NCBI GenBank assembly: GCA_900554685.1
Contig: USIG01000052.1
Coordinates: forward strand, 1-11,055
Reading direction: 5' to 3'
Length of the DNA stretch: 11,055 nucleotides
Source: an uncultured Cryptobacterium sp.
GTDB taxonomy: Bacteria > Actinomycetota > Coriobacteriia > Coriobacteriales > Eggerthellaceae
Below the pieces are notes generated by a model. It worked only from the letters and a program-made list of their open reading frames with translations. It searched no databases and was not told the DNA's origin. Made by a program: the position numbers and the translations under genes. Positions 1-6,076 of the stretch are shown here, piece by piece; positions within the stretch are counted from its first letter, which is position 1, and every line of letters begins with the position of its first letter.

Positions 1-738
1 TACCTCAATGTCGAGGTCACGTTTTATGAGAGCAGCAAGATGGGCAAGTCCTCTATCGAGATCAGAAACGGTACTGTCGTCAGCGCCTTTTTGAGGAGCA
101 AACACATATGCAGCACCTGTAGGTCCATACATGGGATTATCGATATCGCACATAGCAAGAATGGTTGTTTGTGAAAGTACGGGATCAAGTCCTGAGGTAT
201 CGATACGTGCGATATCTGTCAGTGTTCCTCCTGTAGGAACAAAGGTGTTTCCTTGAGCGTCGTAAAATTTTATTCCTGCTGCAGCGGCGGCACCACATCC
301 GCCATCAGTAGTGCAGCTGCCACCAAGTCCTACGATAATAGTTTGGGCTCCGCGATGGGCTGCGCAAACCATAAGTTCTCCCACTCCATAGGTCGTGGTT
401 GCCTTGGGGTCTTTACGGTTTTCAACCAGGGGAAGGCCGGCGCATGAGGCCATTTCGACAATTGCGGTAGGGCTCTTGCTGAGATGGCTCTTAGCGATAA
501 GTCCATAGTAAGTCTCTAGGGGCTGAAAGAAAGGATCGCTTACCGTGGCAGTAATTTTTTCGCCACCAAGAGCCGACAAAAAGCACTCTATACTTCCTTC
601 GCCGCCGTCTGCGACAGGAATAGAAACAATCTCGCATTCAGGAAATTGCTGAGCGATTTGTGCTGCGATAAGTTCGCAAATTTCGCGGGAAGATAACGTA
701 CCTTTAAAGGAATCTGGTATAAGAAGGGCTTTATGCAT
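1..738 (-). CDS. Glycerate kinase (GarK/GlxK family), N-terminal 246 residues; C-terminus beyond the left edge
   Basis: Reading the minus strand from the ATG at 736-738 gives 246 uninterrupted codons to base 1, so the gene continues outside the window. Visible family signatures are PDSFKG (residues 8-13), PVADGGEG (41-48), a glycine-rich GLGGSCTTDGG (about 137-147, Asp145) and, further on, CDIDNPMYGPTG followed by APQKGAD. These match the bacterial glycerate kinase family, which phosphorylates D-glycerate to phosphoglycerate in the cytoplasm. Family members are about 370-390 residues long, so roughly two thirds is present. The ribosome binding site is weak (GAAAG, 6 nt upstream), but the start fits the family N-terminus well. 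Whether the product is 2- or 3-phosphoglycerate cannot be read from sequence. No partner gene of glycerate metabolism is visible, so the pathway role is open. Confidence 0.93.
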   Translation of the reverse strand, partial: MHKALLIPDSFKGTLSSREICELIAAQIAQQFPECEIVSIPVADGGEGSIECFLSALGGEKITATVSDPFFQPLETYYGLIAKSHLSKSPTAIVEMASCAGLPLVENRKDPKATTTYGVGELMVCAAHRGAQTIIVGLGGSCTTDGGCGAAAAAGIKFYDAQGNTFVPTGGTLTDIARIDTSGLDPVLSQTTILAMCDIDNPMYGPTGAAYVFAPQKGADDSTVSDLDRGLAHLAALIKRDLDIEV

Positions 739-765
739 GGAAGTCTTTCTAGTGGTTGGTTATGT

Positions 766-782
766 TGTTCAAGTATAGAACA
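766..782 (-). promoter_or_regulatory. Possible -10 box and small dyad upstream of the glycerate kinase gene
   Basis: On the minus strand a TATACT hexamer (772-777) lies about 34 nt upstream of the glycerate kinase ATG. It is enclosed by a TGTTC/GAACA inverted repeat (766-770 and 778-782). No good -35 hexamer is found 16-18 nt upstream, so this is a tentative promoter with an overlapping dyad. Confidence 0.3.
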
Positions 783-1082
783 CCTAAAATAAAGGAGAGA
801 GTCGATAGCAGGCAAATTAGGCTTGCGGGCGGGATTTGTGAGAGAAAGCGTTGAGTGATGTGCAGAAAATTTACTGTTCTTATATGGGATGAGGTACCTG
901 CAGCCCATTCATAATCGAATGCCTTTGTTTCTTGAGGAAAAAGATGCCCTTGCCTGGATGCAAGGGCAAGATGCTCTCAGTTGCCGAGCATTTCCAAAGA
1001 TGCAAACTTCTTGCGTTTATCCTTCTCTTCCTGTGCAGGGCAGCTTAGAGCTGTTTTAAGTTGTGTCTTTGTCGTTTAGTGA
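783..1082. other. Intergenic region without a supported gene
   Basis: Between the glycerate kinase start and the end of the dehydrogenase gene there is no convincing coding region on either strand. It contains the minus-strand terminator at 938-968. It also holds an open frame without a start codon at 977-1075 (minus, 32 codons, ending EMLGN) that could be the relic of a gene's 3' end. A rough dyad around AGGTACCT (near 892-899) has no T-run and no evident role. Confidence 0.5.
938..968 (-). terminator. Rho-independent terminator, minus strand
   Basis: A perfect 9-bp stem, TGCCCTTGC (945-953) and GCAAGGGCA (960-968), encloses a 6-nt loop. On the minus strand it is followed directly by TC and five T residues. 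It probably ends the transcript of the dehydrogenase gene, whose stop codon is about 115 nt upstream. Confidence 0.8.
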
Positions 1083-1880
1083 TTACCGCTTATTGGCAGA
1101 ATCAGCCAAATCGGCAAATACGGGAGTGGCCATACCAAAACCGCCTGTCACTGCGATAGTTTGTCCGGTGGTGTACTGCGCTTCATCTGAGAGTAGATAT
1201 ACCACCGCATAAGCGATTTCTTCAGGCTTGCCCATGCGCTTGATAGGAATATGGCGTTGGAAGAACTCCATAAACTCAGGCGTTAGGTTATCCATTACCG
1301 CATCGGTTGCTGTCATGCCAGGAGCTACCGAATTGCAACGGATTCCTGCTCGACCAGCCTGCACTGCAATAAGCTTAGTAAGGTAAACAATTGCTGCTTT
1401 ACTTGTTCCGTAGGCAATTTGCGACACATCGGGAACAAGTCCTCCCACTGAGGTAATGTTGACGATAGAGCCGCCTCCGGTTTTAGACATTTCTTCAACC
1501 GCCTTTTGTGAAGCGATGAAAACGCTTCCTAAGTTTGCGTCAATGGTTTTGATAAATTCGGCGTATTCGGTGTTTTGAATATCGCGATCTTTGCGCGGGT
1601 CGGATGTTCCAAAATTATTGACCAGGCCATCAAGGCGACCTTCGGCAGCAACCACTTCTTCAATCATAGAAGTATAGGTTTCTTGCTTGGTGGCATCGTT
1701 GTATACAACGCGTACCTTACCGCCTGCTGCATTAAGCTCGTCTGCCATTTCTTGAGCAGCATCAAGGCGGCGTGCAGCCATATATACAGTTGCTCCTTCT
1801 TTAGCGCATTCTCGTACAATGGCGGCACCAATACCGCGAGTTGATGCTGTGACTAAAACAACTTTTCCCTCGAGTCTCAT
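1083..1880 (-). CDS. Short-chain dehydrogenase/reductase, probable 7alpha-hydroxysteroid dehydrogenase
   Basis: This is a 265-residue classical SDR. The nucleotide-binding loop is TASTRGIG (11-18), in which Ala12 replaces the usual first glycine. NNFG (88-91) stands in for NNAG. The catalytic tetrad is N116, S144, Y157 and K161, the last two in YGTSK. The substitutions at the loop (Ser/Ala in place of Gly), the NNFG/NNYG variant, the GGSIVNI-S-VG run and the C-terminal GGF-TPVFAD segment all recall clostridial 7alpha-hydroxysteroid dehydrogenases. Those enzymes oxidise the 7alpha-hydroxyl of bile acids to a 7-oxo group. Arg37 and Arg38 after the second beta strand suggest NADP(H), as inference. 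The start is supported by AAGGAG 7 nt upstream. It appears monocistronic, about 150 nt after trmB with a terminator behind it. SDR membership is near certain; bile-acid specificity is less so, and another steroid or small alcohol is possible. Confidence 0.85.
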   Translation of the reverse strand: MRLEGKVVLVTASTRGIGAAIVRECAKEGATVYMAARRLDAAQEMADELNAAGGKVRVVYNDATKQETYTSMIEEVVAAEGRLDGLVNNFGTSDPRKDRDIQNTEYAEFIKTIDANLGSVFIASQKAVEEMSKTGGGSIVNITSVGGLVPDVSQIAYGTSKAAIVYLTKLIAVQAGRAGIRCNSVAPGMTATDAVMDNLTPEFMEFFQRHIPIKRMGKPEEIAYAVVYLLSDEAQYTTGQTIAVTGGFGMATPVFADLADSANKR

Positions 1881-2032
1881 AGGGCACTCCTTAGGTTGCT
1901 TTTTTAATTAGGCAAAGCATCCTCTTTCTGCGGGAGAAGAGCAAGGTTCTATCGGTGTTGTGCGAGAGTTGTTTTTAAATGGTAACGAAACGTCAAAAGG
2001 TATTTGCGCAAGCAGTTGGAAATTGTTTTGAT

Positions 2033-2866
2033 TTAGACAATAGGACGAGTCCATTCAGGCAGGCCCTTTTTCCGGCGATTGGCACGACGACCACGCATGT
2101 TTGCGACGCATCCCTGCATTCCGTGGGGAATGTACTCTAGATCTTCGATATTTTCAGGCAAGTAACTTACCAAACTGAGGGGTGCTGTTTGTTCGATATG
2201 TTCTGGAAGAGGCCCCAAAGTGGCTTCAAAGCTATAGACTGGATTGCCTTTTGCGGTAAGTTTTTTCTCGTAAGCACTTAATGGTTCGTCGGGAAAAAGC
2301 TTGCGCACTGCATCACTTTGCCATGTTAGTTTGTAGCCAGCAAGCTCAAGCTGGGTAAGCGAAAAATCTCGCAAAGGAAAACTGTCGGTTCTTAGACGCA
2401 GAATTGCATTTGGCGCAAGAATTTTGCGATACGTTAAAAGACGATCAAGATACGTTAAGCGCAGCGGTGCTTTTTTCTTTTTAGGATAAGGAGTGGGGAA
2501 GTTAAGAAGGATGCCATTTAATTCGTCAGGGGCGAATAAATCGGTTAAATCAGGATCGTTTGCACAGACGAATACCGCATTGGGTACGTGTTGAGCAAGT
2601 GCACATTCGGCTCCGCGAATAGCGCAGATTACTTCTGTATCCAATCCGATGAAAAGCGTTTGAGGGTAAAGCTTTGCGCAAGCAACCGTGTATTCACCCT
2701 TGCCGCAGCCTAGATCAAGAATAAGGTGCTGATAAGGTTTTCCATAGCCCCACTTCTTCCATTTGCCACGCCAAATACCTGGATATAGTTCCAAGGCTTG
2801 ATCACATGCAGCAAGTCGCTTTTCAAGGGAAAAGCCTTTTGATAGACGAGATCGTGGTGTGCGCAC
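2033..2866 (-). CDS. trmB: TrmB-like tRNA (guanine-N7-)-methyltransferase with C-terminal extension
   Basis: The product has 277 residues and starts at GTG (2864-2866), with AAGGAG 6-7 nt upstream. TrmB enzymes methylate N7 of G46 in the tRNA variable loop using S-adenosylmethionine. Seen here are the SAM loop LDLGCGKGEYT (50-60), an acidic residue after the next strand (IGLD, Asp76), and a variant of the TrmB signature, NFPTPYPKKKKAPLRLT (122-138). There is also an RTD motif (159-161) and the family's closing motif AYEKKLTAKGNPVY (198-211). The usual signature is PDPWxKxRH, so Thr125 sits where an aspartate is expected. The protein also runs about 60 residues past the normal end of the domain, finishing in an Arg/Lys-rich tail. 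It lies about 90 nt downstream of the VOC gene and may be co-transcribed with it. A paralogous methyltransferase with another substrate is possible. Confidence 0.83.
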   Translation of the reverse strand: MRTPRSRLSKGFSLEKRLAACDQALELYPGIWRGKWKKWGYGKPYQHLILDLGCGKGEYTVACAKLYPQTLFIGLDTEVICAIRGAECALAQHVPNAVFVCANDPDLTDLFAPDELNGILLNFPTPYPKKKKAPLRLTYLDRLLTYRKILAPNAILRLRTDSFPLRDFSLTQLELAGYKLTWQSDAVRKLFPDEPLSAYEKKLTAKGNPVYSFEATLGPLPEHIEQTAPLSLVSYLPENIEDLEYIPHGMQGCVANMRGRRANRRKKGLPEWTRPIV

Positions 2867-2956
2867 AGATTCTCCTTACAAATAAAAGCTTTAGTGGGGC
2901 TAGGCGTAGTACAAGATAAATGGGTGGATCGATTACGGCCCTCGTGTTTTTCTTGC

Positions 2957-3325
2957 TTAACGAGCAGGAACAATTTCTAACCAGCAACCATCAGGATCTT
3001 CAATAAAATACAAGCCCATCTTTTCATTTACGAAGCAGATGCAGTCCATCTCTTCATGAATAGCACGGAATGCTTCAATATCATCAACTTCAAATGCTAA
3101 ATGTGTATCGCGTCCGCCATTGTTGTAAGGTTCGGTGCGTCCACGATTCCAGGTAAGTTCCATCTGGAAGTCGGATTCATTATTGCCGATAAATACATTT
3201 TCCCACGAACCATCATCGGGTCCCATACGGTCAATAACTTTAAGCCCAAGAGCTTTTTCGTAAAAAGCAAGCGATTTATCAAGGTCAAGCACATGAATGC
3301 ATTCATGAACCATCTTTGCTTTCAT
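2957..3325 (-). CDS. VOC-superfamily protein, glyoxalase I-like (lactoylglutathione lyase-type)
   Basis: This 122-residue protein starts at the ATG 3323-3325. It is preceded by AGAAAGGA at good spacing, which favours this start over an upstream TTG eight codons earlier. Two beta-alpha-beta-beta-beta repeats are recognisable (start HECIHVLDLDKSLAFYEKALG, second half THLAFEVDDIEAF, end EDPDGCWLEIVPA). The four metal ligands of glyoxalase I appear conserved: H7, E56 (MELTWN), H75 and E117. Glyoxalase I isomerises the hemithioacetal of methylglyoxal and a thiol to the S-lactoyl thioester. With all ligands present this is the likeliest activity, but related VOC enzymes share the set and the natural thiol is unknown. 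No glyoxalase II gene is nearby. Confidence 0.85.
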   Translation of the reverse strand: MKAKMVHECIHVLDLDKSLAFYEKALGLKVIDRMGPDDGSWENVFIGNNESDFQMELTWNRGRTEPYNNGGRDTHLAFEVDDIEAFRAIHEEMDCICFVNEKMGLYFIEDPDGCWLEIVPAR

Positions 3326-3476
3326 AAGAATCCTTTCTGTCTGTTGCAAAGCTGCCTCATTCTAGCATGAAGATCGGCGCTGAGTTGTTTTCGCTTGCGG
3401 TATTGTTGTCCTTGCTTAATTGAGATGCGCGATGGATTTTGTCACGCAAGGGCATTGGAACTGAGGGTTATAAAAC

Positions 3477-3515
3477 AAAACCCGCAAAGGGAAAATACCT
3501 TGCGGGTTTTTGCGG
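3477..3515 (-). terminator. Strong terminator, probably bidirectional, ending the lipoprotein operon
   Basis: An 11-bp perfect inverted repeat, AAAACCCGCAA (3477-3487) and TTGCGGGTTTT (3500-3510), is extended by GG/CC pairing across a one-base bulge. On the minus strand the stem is followed by TTTTGTTTTAT. On the plus strand it is followed by TTTTT and a second copy of TGCGGGTTTT (3511-3520). It lies about 45 nt after the stop of the lipoprotein gene and upstream of the VOC gene. Confidence 0.88.
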
Positions 3516-3555
3516 GTTTTATAGGTGAGTTTAGGCGTGCGTTTTAGTTTTGCGT

Positions 3556-4122
3556 CTATTCGAGAGACAAGGTTATTTCGACGCTTCCTTCTCCGAGCTT
3601 TTCTTTGAGATGGTCGCTATTAGTTATGTGCCCGATTTTGGTGAAAGACCATGAATTAGTGTCGTAGTAAATGGTGAGCTTGTCTCCTTGGTATAAGATG
3701 ACATCTCCCGGAACGACCTGTATTGATTTGTCGTTAGTAGGAAGGGTTATACCAAGTTCCCCCACTTTTTCGAAGTTTCCATAATCATCGGCAATAAAGG
3801 TGAGAGGGCCATTAGTCCTCAGAGTTTCAAGTAATGCTTGAGTAGAACTGTTATCTTCTAGCTCTACTTCAAAACGATTGTTATGAGCGGTTATAACAAG
3901 CATTGGTTCCTCCTTGCTTGAGTAAATGCTGTTGGTGCTTTCATTCGCTTTTTCAGAATGGTGAGAAGTATCAGTTGATGGTTGTTCGAGGTTGTCTGAT
4001 GACGCAGCATTGGATTCGGTGGTGTCGGTAGAAGATGGAGCCATACACCCCTGCAGGTAAAGTGCTGCTGAGATCAGAAGGGTAATAATCAGTGCTGGTA
4101 GCTTTTTTGAGCATATATTCAT
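3556..4122 (-). CDS. Lipoprotein with C-terminal cyclophilin-like domain
   Basis: The product is 188 residues. The chosen ATG (4120-4122) overlaps the TGA of the preceding flavoprotein gene (ATGA), implying translational coupling; a GTG four codons upstream is the alternative. Residues 1-26 form a lipoprotein signal: Lys6/Lys7, a hydrophobic stretch (about 8-23) and the lipobox LQGC, with Cys26 as the lipidation site. Residues about 27-70 are a Ser/Thr/Glu-rich linker. From MLVITAHNN to the C-terminus is a cyclophilin-like fold (PF18050-type) with LPTNDKSIQVVPGDVILYQG, NSWSFTKIGHIT and a Gly-Ser-rich end. Such domains are structurally like peptidyl-prolyl isomerases, but their function is not established. 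The protein should sit on the outer face of the membrane. Its IGHIT segment is shared with the first gene of the operon, so the operon encodes a cytosolic and an exported version of the same fold. Confidence 0.85.
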   Translation of the reverse strand: MNICSKKLPALIITLLISAALYLQGCMAPSSTDTTESNAASSDNLEQPSTDTSHHSEKANESTNSIYSSKEEPMLVITAHNNRFEVELEDNSSTQALLETLRTNGPLTFIADDYGNFEKVGELGITLPTNDKSIQVVPGDVILYQGDKLTIYYDTNSWSFTKIGHITNSDHLKEKLGEGSVEITLSLE

Positions 4123-4697
4123 TTGACAAGCCACTGCGCAATTTCATTAAGCTTTTGGAAATACTCAGGATGCAGCTGAATATCACCTTTGTCTTTGATG
4201 CCTCCGAAGCTATACCCACGTGTGCTTTTCGCTCCTATTTGACAAAAACCTGAAGCTGAGTTTTCTGCTAACTTCTCATAATCATGTGAAGTACCCCAAC
4301 TTATTGCTATTACGACAGCTTTCTTATTTTTCTTTTTTGAGTTTGTCCACATTGAGTCGTCTGCCTTGAAGAAAGGGTAGAAGCGATCGATGAAAGTAAC
4401 TGCTTGAGCGCTAAGCATTTGGTTATAAATGGGGCTTGCTAGGACGATACCATCGGCAGATTCGAGGTCGGGTAAAAGGGCAGACATATCGTCTTTTTGT
4501 ACGCACATTTGATAATCCCTCAATTGGCAAGCATCACATGCCTTGCAAAAGTTGACGCTCTTTTCATGTATCTTAAAGAGGTGAATATCAGATTCCAATA
4601 CGCCTTGGTCACGAAGAGCTTTTGCTAAATACTCGATGGCAATTTCGGAGTTCCCTTTTTTGCGCGGACTCGCGTCAACAAGAATAAACTTACTCAT
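4119..4697 (-). CDS. Flavodoxin-fold NAD(P)H/FMN reductase with iron-sulfur flavoprotein-type cysteine motif
   Basis: This is a 192-residue member of the FMN_red/flavodoxin-like family. The FMN phosphate loop is ASPRKKGNS (9-17) and the isoalloxazine region is ASPIYN (about 86-91). Between them is a compact cysteine cluster C51-x2-C54-x2-C57-x7-C65 followed by QKDDM. That spacing matches the CX2CX2CX4-7C motif that binds a 4Fe-4S cluster in iron-sulfur flavoproteins such as Isf of methanogens. A cytosolic electron-transfer or substrate-reducing flavoprotein is the likely role, with the partner unknown. The gene begins 2 nt after the stop of the upstream cyclophilin-like gene, with AAGGCGG inside that gene as ribosome binding site. 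It ends by overlapping the lipoprotein start by 4 nt. Cluster binding is inferred from motif spacing only; relatives with the cysteines but no cluster are possible. Confidence 0.88.
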   Translation of the reverse strand: MSKFILVDASPRKKGNSEIAIEYLAKALRDQGVLESDIHLFKIHEKSVNFCKACDACQLRDYQMCVQKDDMSALLPDLESADGIVLASPIYNQMLSAQAVTFIDRFYPFFKADDSMWTNSKKKNKKAVVIAISWGTSHDYEKLAENSASGFCQIGAKSTRGYSFGGIKDKGDIQLHPEYFQKLNEIAQWLVK

Positions 4698-4699
4698 AT

Positions 4700-5065
4700 C
4701 TATTCCGCCTTTTCGATAAGGGCATCGAAAGAGCCCTCAAGGTTGCGAAGAATAGAGAGATTACTTGTGATATGACCAATGTTTACTTGATCGCCGTAGC
4801 TGCTGGAGTTTTGTTCGCCATCGAAGAGTAGTGCGAACCATCCTCCTTCGGGATTGTAATTAACGCTTCCATTTTTCCAGCCATATTTCACTTGCGATTG
4901 TTCGTAAGGAAGCGTCCAGGGTATATGTCCACAAAAATCTATTCCAGTGCCACTAACGGTAATGGTAGCGGGGAGTTTTTCTGCAAACGCCTTTGCAGTT
5001 TCGGTATCGTTTAGTTCTGCAAAAATGATTGTTTCATCAAAAGTCATGCGTATTGTGCAAGTCAT
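4700..5065 (-). CDS. Cytosolic cyclophilin-like fold protein
   Basis: The product has 121 residues and no signal peptide. The start is fixed by a strong AAAGGAGG 4 nt before the ATG. Its pattern (TIRMTFDETIIFAELNDTE at the N-terminus, then a strand-rich middle with WTLPYE and GGWFALLFDG, and VNIGHITSNLSIL near the C-terminus) is that of the small bacterial cyclophilin-like family (PF18050-type). It shares the IGHIT segment with the lipoprotein encoded two genes downstream. The family resembles cyclophilins in fold, but isomerase activity is not established. It is the first gene of a three-gene operon with an Fe-S-type flavoprotein and a cyclophilin-like lipoprotein, and is preceded by a 25-bp perfect palindrome. 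The context suggests a redox or stress-linked role; this is inference. Confidence 0.83.
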   Translation of the reverse strand: MTCTIRMTFDETIIFAELNDTETAKAFAEKLPATITVSGTGIDFCGHIPWTLPYEQSQVKYGWKNGSVNYNPEGGWFALLFDGEQNSSSYGDQVNIGHITSNLSILRNLEGSFDALIEKAE

Positions 5066-5118
5066 TTTTCCTCCTTTACCTCTAAGGGTATTGTGAGGAA
5101 AAAGAAAAACTAATACAA

Positions 5119-5143
5119 ATACTTATATACCATATATAAGTAT
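5119..5143. promoter_or_regulatory. 25-bp perfect palindrome, probable operator of the cyclophilin-like/flavoprotein operon
   Basis: The arms ATACTTATATA (5119-5129) and TATATAAGTAT (5133-5143) are exact inverted repeats around a 3-nt centre. The site lies 54-78 nt upstream of the ATG of the cyclophilin-like gene, in an AT-rich promoter-like stretch. On the minus strand a TTGCAT hexamer sits beside it. Its size and symmetry suit a dimeric winged-helix repressor. Candidate binders in the window are the Rrf2 protein (adjacent) and the HxlR protein (about 4 kb away); TACTTA/TAAGTA half-sites are plausible for the HxlR family. There is no T-run and little GC, so it is not a terminator. Confidence 0.7.
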
Positions 5144-5162
5144 GCAATTCTATTATATTAAA

Positions 5163-5573
5163 TTACTTGTTTGATGAGCTCTGCTGCGCAAGTGTGCAAA
5201 CCGTATCCCATGTAATAATTTTACGAATGGCACCACAAGCACGTCGGTAGTCTCCAGCTTCAACAGCTGCCTTGTATGCTTGTTTAACGAGTGATTCTTC
5301 GACACCGACAGCTTCTGCTATCCAGAGCAGCGAGCCAGCATTCATAAGACTGTTGTAGCAGCGCTTAGCACTATGGTTTGGTTCGCTTCTTGAATAAGAC
5401 CCGGATCCTTTTGTTTCGTTTGCTCGAAACCATATAACCATATGTTCTCGTTCAGTTTCGCCAGTTTTATCAGGTGAGTCATGAATTTCGGAAACATATT
5501 TATCCGAATAGGGGTAGTGATCCTGCTTGGTTGCGAGGATATCAGAAAACACTTTGCATCGTATATCAGCCAC
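5163..5573 (-). CDS. Conserved-looking hypothetical protein downstream of the Rrf2 regulator
   Basis: The protein is 136 residues with a GTG start (5571-5573), preceded by GAGG 5 nt upstream. It begins 7 nt after the stop of the Rrf2 gene, so the two are probably co-transcribed. I do not recognise a characterised family. It is soluble, with no signal or membrane segment. The N-terminal half is polar, with SDILATKQDHYPYSD, TGETEREHMVIWFRANE and KGSGSYSR. The C-terminal half looks helical: NAGSLLWIAEAVGVEESLVKQ, then AGDYRRACGAIRKII. The last part, including WIAEAxGV and a DYRxACGAIRKxI run, has the look of a small helical DNA- or protein-binding module. No catalytic motif is evident. Coding status is supported by length, spacing and the coherent helical pattern. 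Confidence 0.72.
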   Translation of the reverse strand: MADIRCKVFSDILATKQDHYPYSDKYVSEIHDSPDKTGETEREHMVIWFRANETKGSGSYSRSEPNHSAKRCYNSLMNAGSLLWIAEAVGVEESLVKQAYKAAVEAGDYRRACGAIRKIITWDTVCTLAQQSSSNK

Positions 5574-5580
5574 ATTGACC

Positions 5581-5991
5581 TCAAAACTTTCGTTGTTGCG
5601 TAAGTTTTTTCAGTGTTTGCGAAGAGAGATAATCTATCATGGCGTTTTGTAAGCCATCCCATGCTTTAATGGATAAACACTCTTTCGATCGAGCACATGA
5701 AAGGTTGTCTTCTAGGCAGTCAAGGATTTCAAGACCGTTTTCAGTGGCGTCCATAACATCAGCCATTGTAATGTTTTCGGGTGCTCGGGAAAGTTCGTAA
5801 CCGCCAGTGTGTCCTCGTGAGACTTTAATAAGTCCCTTTCCTGCCAGTAAGGTTGCTACCTGTTCAAGATATTTCTTTGAAATTTGCTGGCGTTGTGCAA
5901 TTTCTCGCATAGGTTGAGGCCCTTTTCCCCAATGTTGAGCAAGGTCAATCATAAAACGAAGTCCATAGCGTGATCTTGTTGCGATTCTCAT
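5581..5991 (-). CDS. Rrf2-family (IscR-like) transcriptional regulator with three cysteines
   Basis: The product has 136 residues. The start at ATG 5989-5991 is chosen because GGAGG lies 5 nt upstream; a longer frame to 6021 lacks this support. The N-terminal winged helix-turn-helix is typical of Rrf2 proteins: RSRYGLRFMIDLA (6-18), then ISKKYLEQVATLLAGKGLIKVSRGHTGGYEL (37-67). The sensor loop has C92-x6-C99-x5-C105. E. coli IscR has C-x5-C-x5-C and a histidine three residues after the last cysteine; here that position is Ile108. A three-cysteine Fe-S sensor with a different fourth ligand is therefore likely. The gene diverges from iscS-iscU, the classic IscR position, and is followed by a hypothetical gene and the flavoprotein operon. 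It probably represses isc transcription when clusters are plentiful and may control its own promoter. Confidence 0.92.
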   Translation of the reverse strand: MRIATRSRYGLRFMIDLAQHWGKGPQPMREIAQRQQISKKYLEQVATLLAGKGLIKVSRGHTGGYELSRAPENITMADVMDATENGLEILDCLEDNLSCARSKECLSIKAWDGLQNAMIDYLSSQTLKKLTQQRKF

Positions 5992-6009
5992 AGATCCTCC
6001 TTCCTGCTT

Positions 6010-6036
6010 AGTATATCTCATTAACGTTAATGTCTA
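6010..6036 (-). promoter_or_regulatory. Candidate promoter of the Rrf2 gene with internal 14-bp palindrome
   Basis: On the minus strand a good -10 (TATACT, 6010-6015) lies about 20 nt upstream of the start. A TAGACA hexamer (6031-6036) gives a short 15-nt spacer. A perfect palindrome CATTAACGTTAATG (6019-6032) fills that spacer, which is a good position for autorepression. The -35 assignment is weak. Confidence 0.45.
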
Positions 6037-6045
6037 GAAAATTAC

Positions 6046-6076
6046 TTGACAATGAATAGAGTGTCAGTATTCTAAT
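6046..6076 (+). promoter_or_regulatory. Candidate iscS promoter
   Basis: A consensus -35 TTGACA (6046-6051) is followed by TCTAAT (6071-6076) as -10. The spacing is 19 nt; TTCTAA at 18 nt is an alternative. The stretch holds a short inverted repeat TGACA/TGTCA (6047-6051 and 6062-6066). The long spacer would suit a regulated promoter. It lies about 70 nt upstream of the iscS start, back to back with the Rrf2 promoter. Confidence 0.55.

Noticed and set aside
884..906. Imperfect dyad around AGGTACCT
   Set aside because: It has mismatched arms, no T-run and no adjacent gene start; probably chance.
588..908. 106-codon open frame on the minus strand
   Set aside because: It overlaps the glycerate kinase start in another frame, has low-complexity non-family sequence and no ribosome binding site.
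1575..1844. 89-codon open frame on the plus strand
   Set aside because: It is antisense to the dehydrogenase gene, which has clear catalytic motifs; the frame has no recognisable domain.
1881..2032. Terminator for trmB and promoter for the dehydrogenase gene
   Set aside because: I looked for both in this gap but found neither a stem with T-run nor a convincing -35/-10 pair, so none is reported.
3101..3370. 89-codon open frame on the plus strand
   Set aside because: It is antisense to the glyoxalase-like gene whose four metal ligands are intact.
3500..3520. Tandem TGCGGGTTTT as a possible short repeat array
   Set aside because: Only two copies, explained as the 3' side of the terminator.
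5342..5662. 106-codon open frame on the minus strand overlapping two genes
   Set aside because: It spans the junction of the Rrf2 gene and the hypothetical gene in another frame, with no domain pattern.
5992..6021. Upstream start for the Rrf2 protein at 6021
   Set aside because: The ten extra residues do not fit the family N-terminus, and GGAGG precedes the ATG at 5989-5991.
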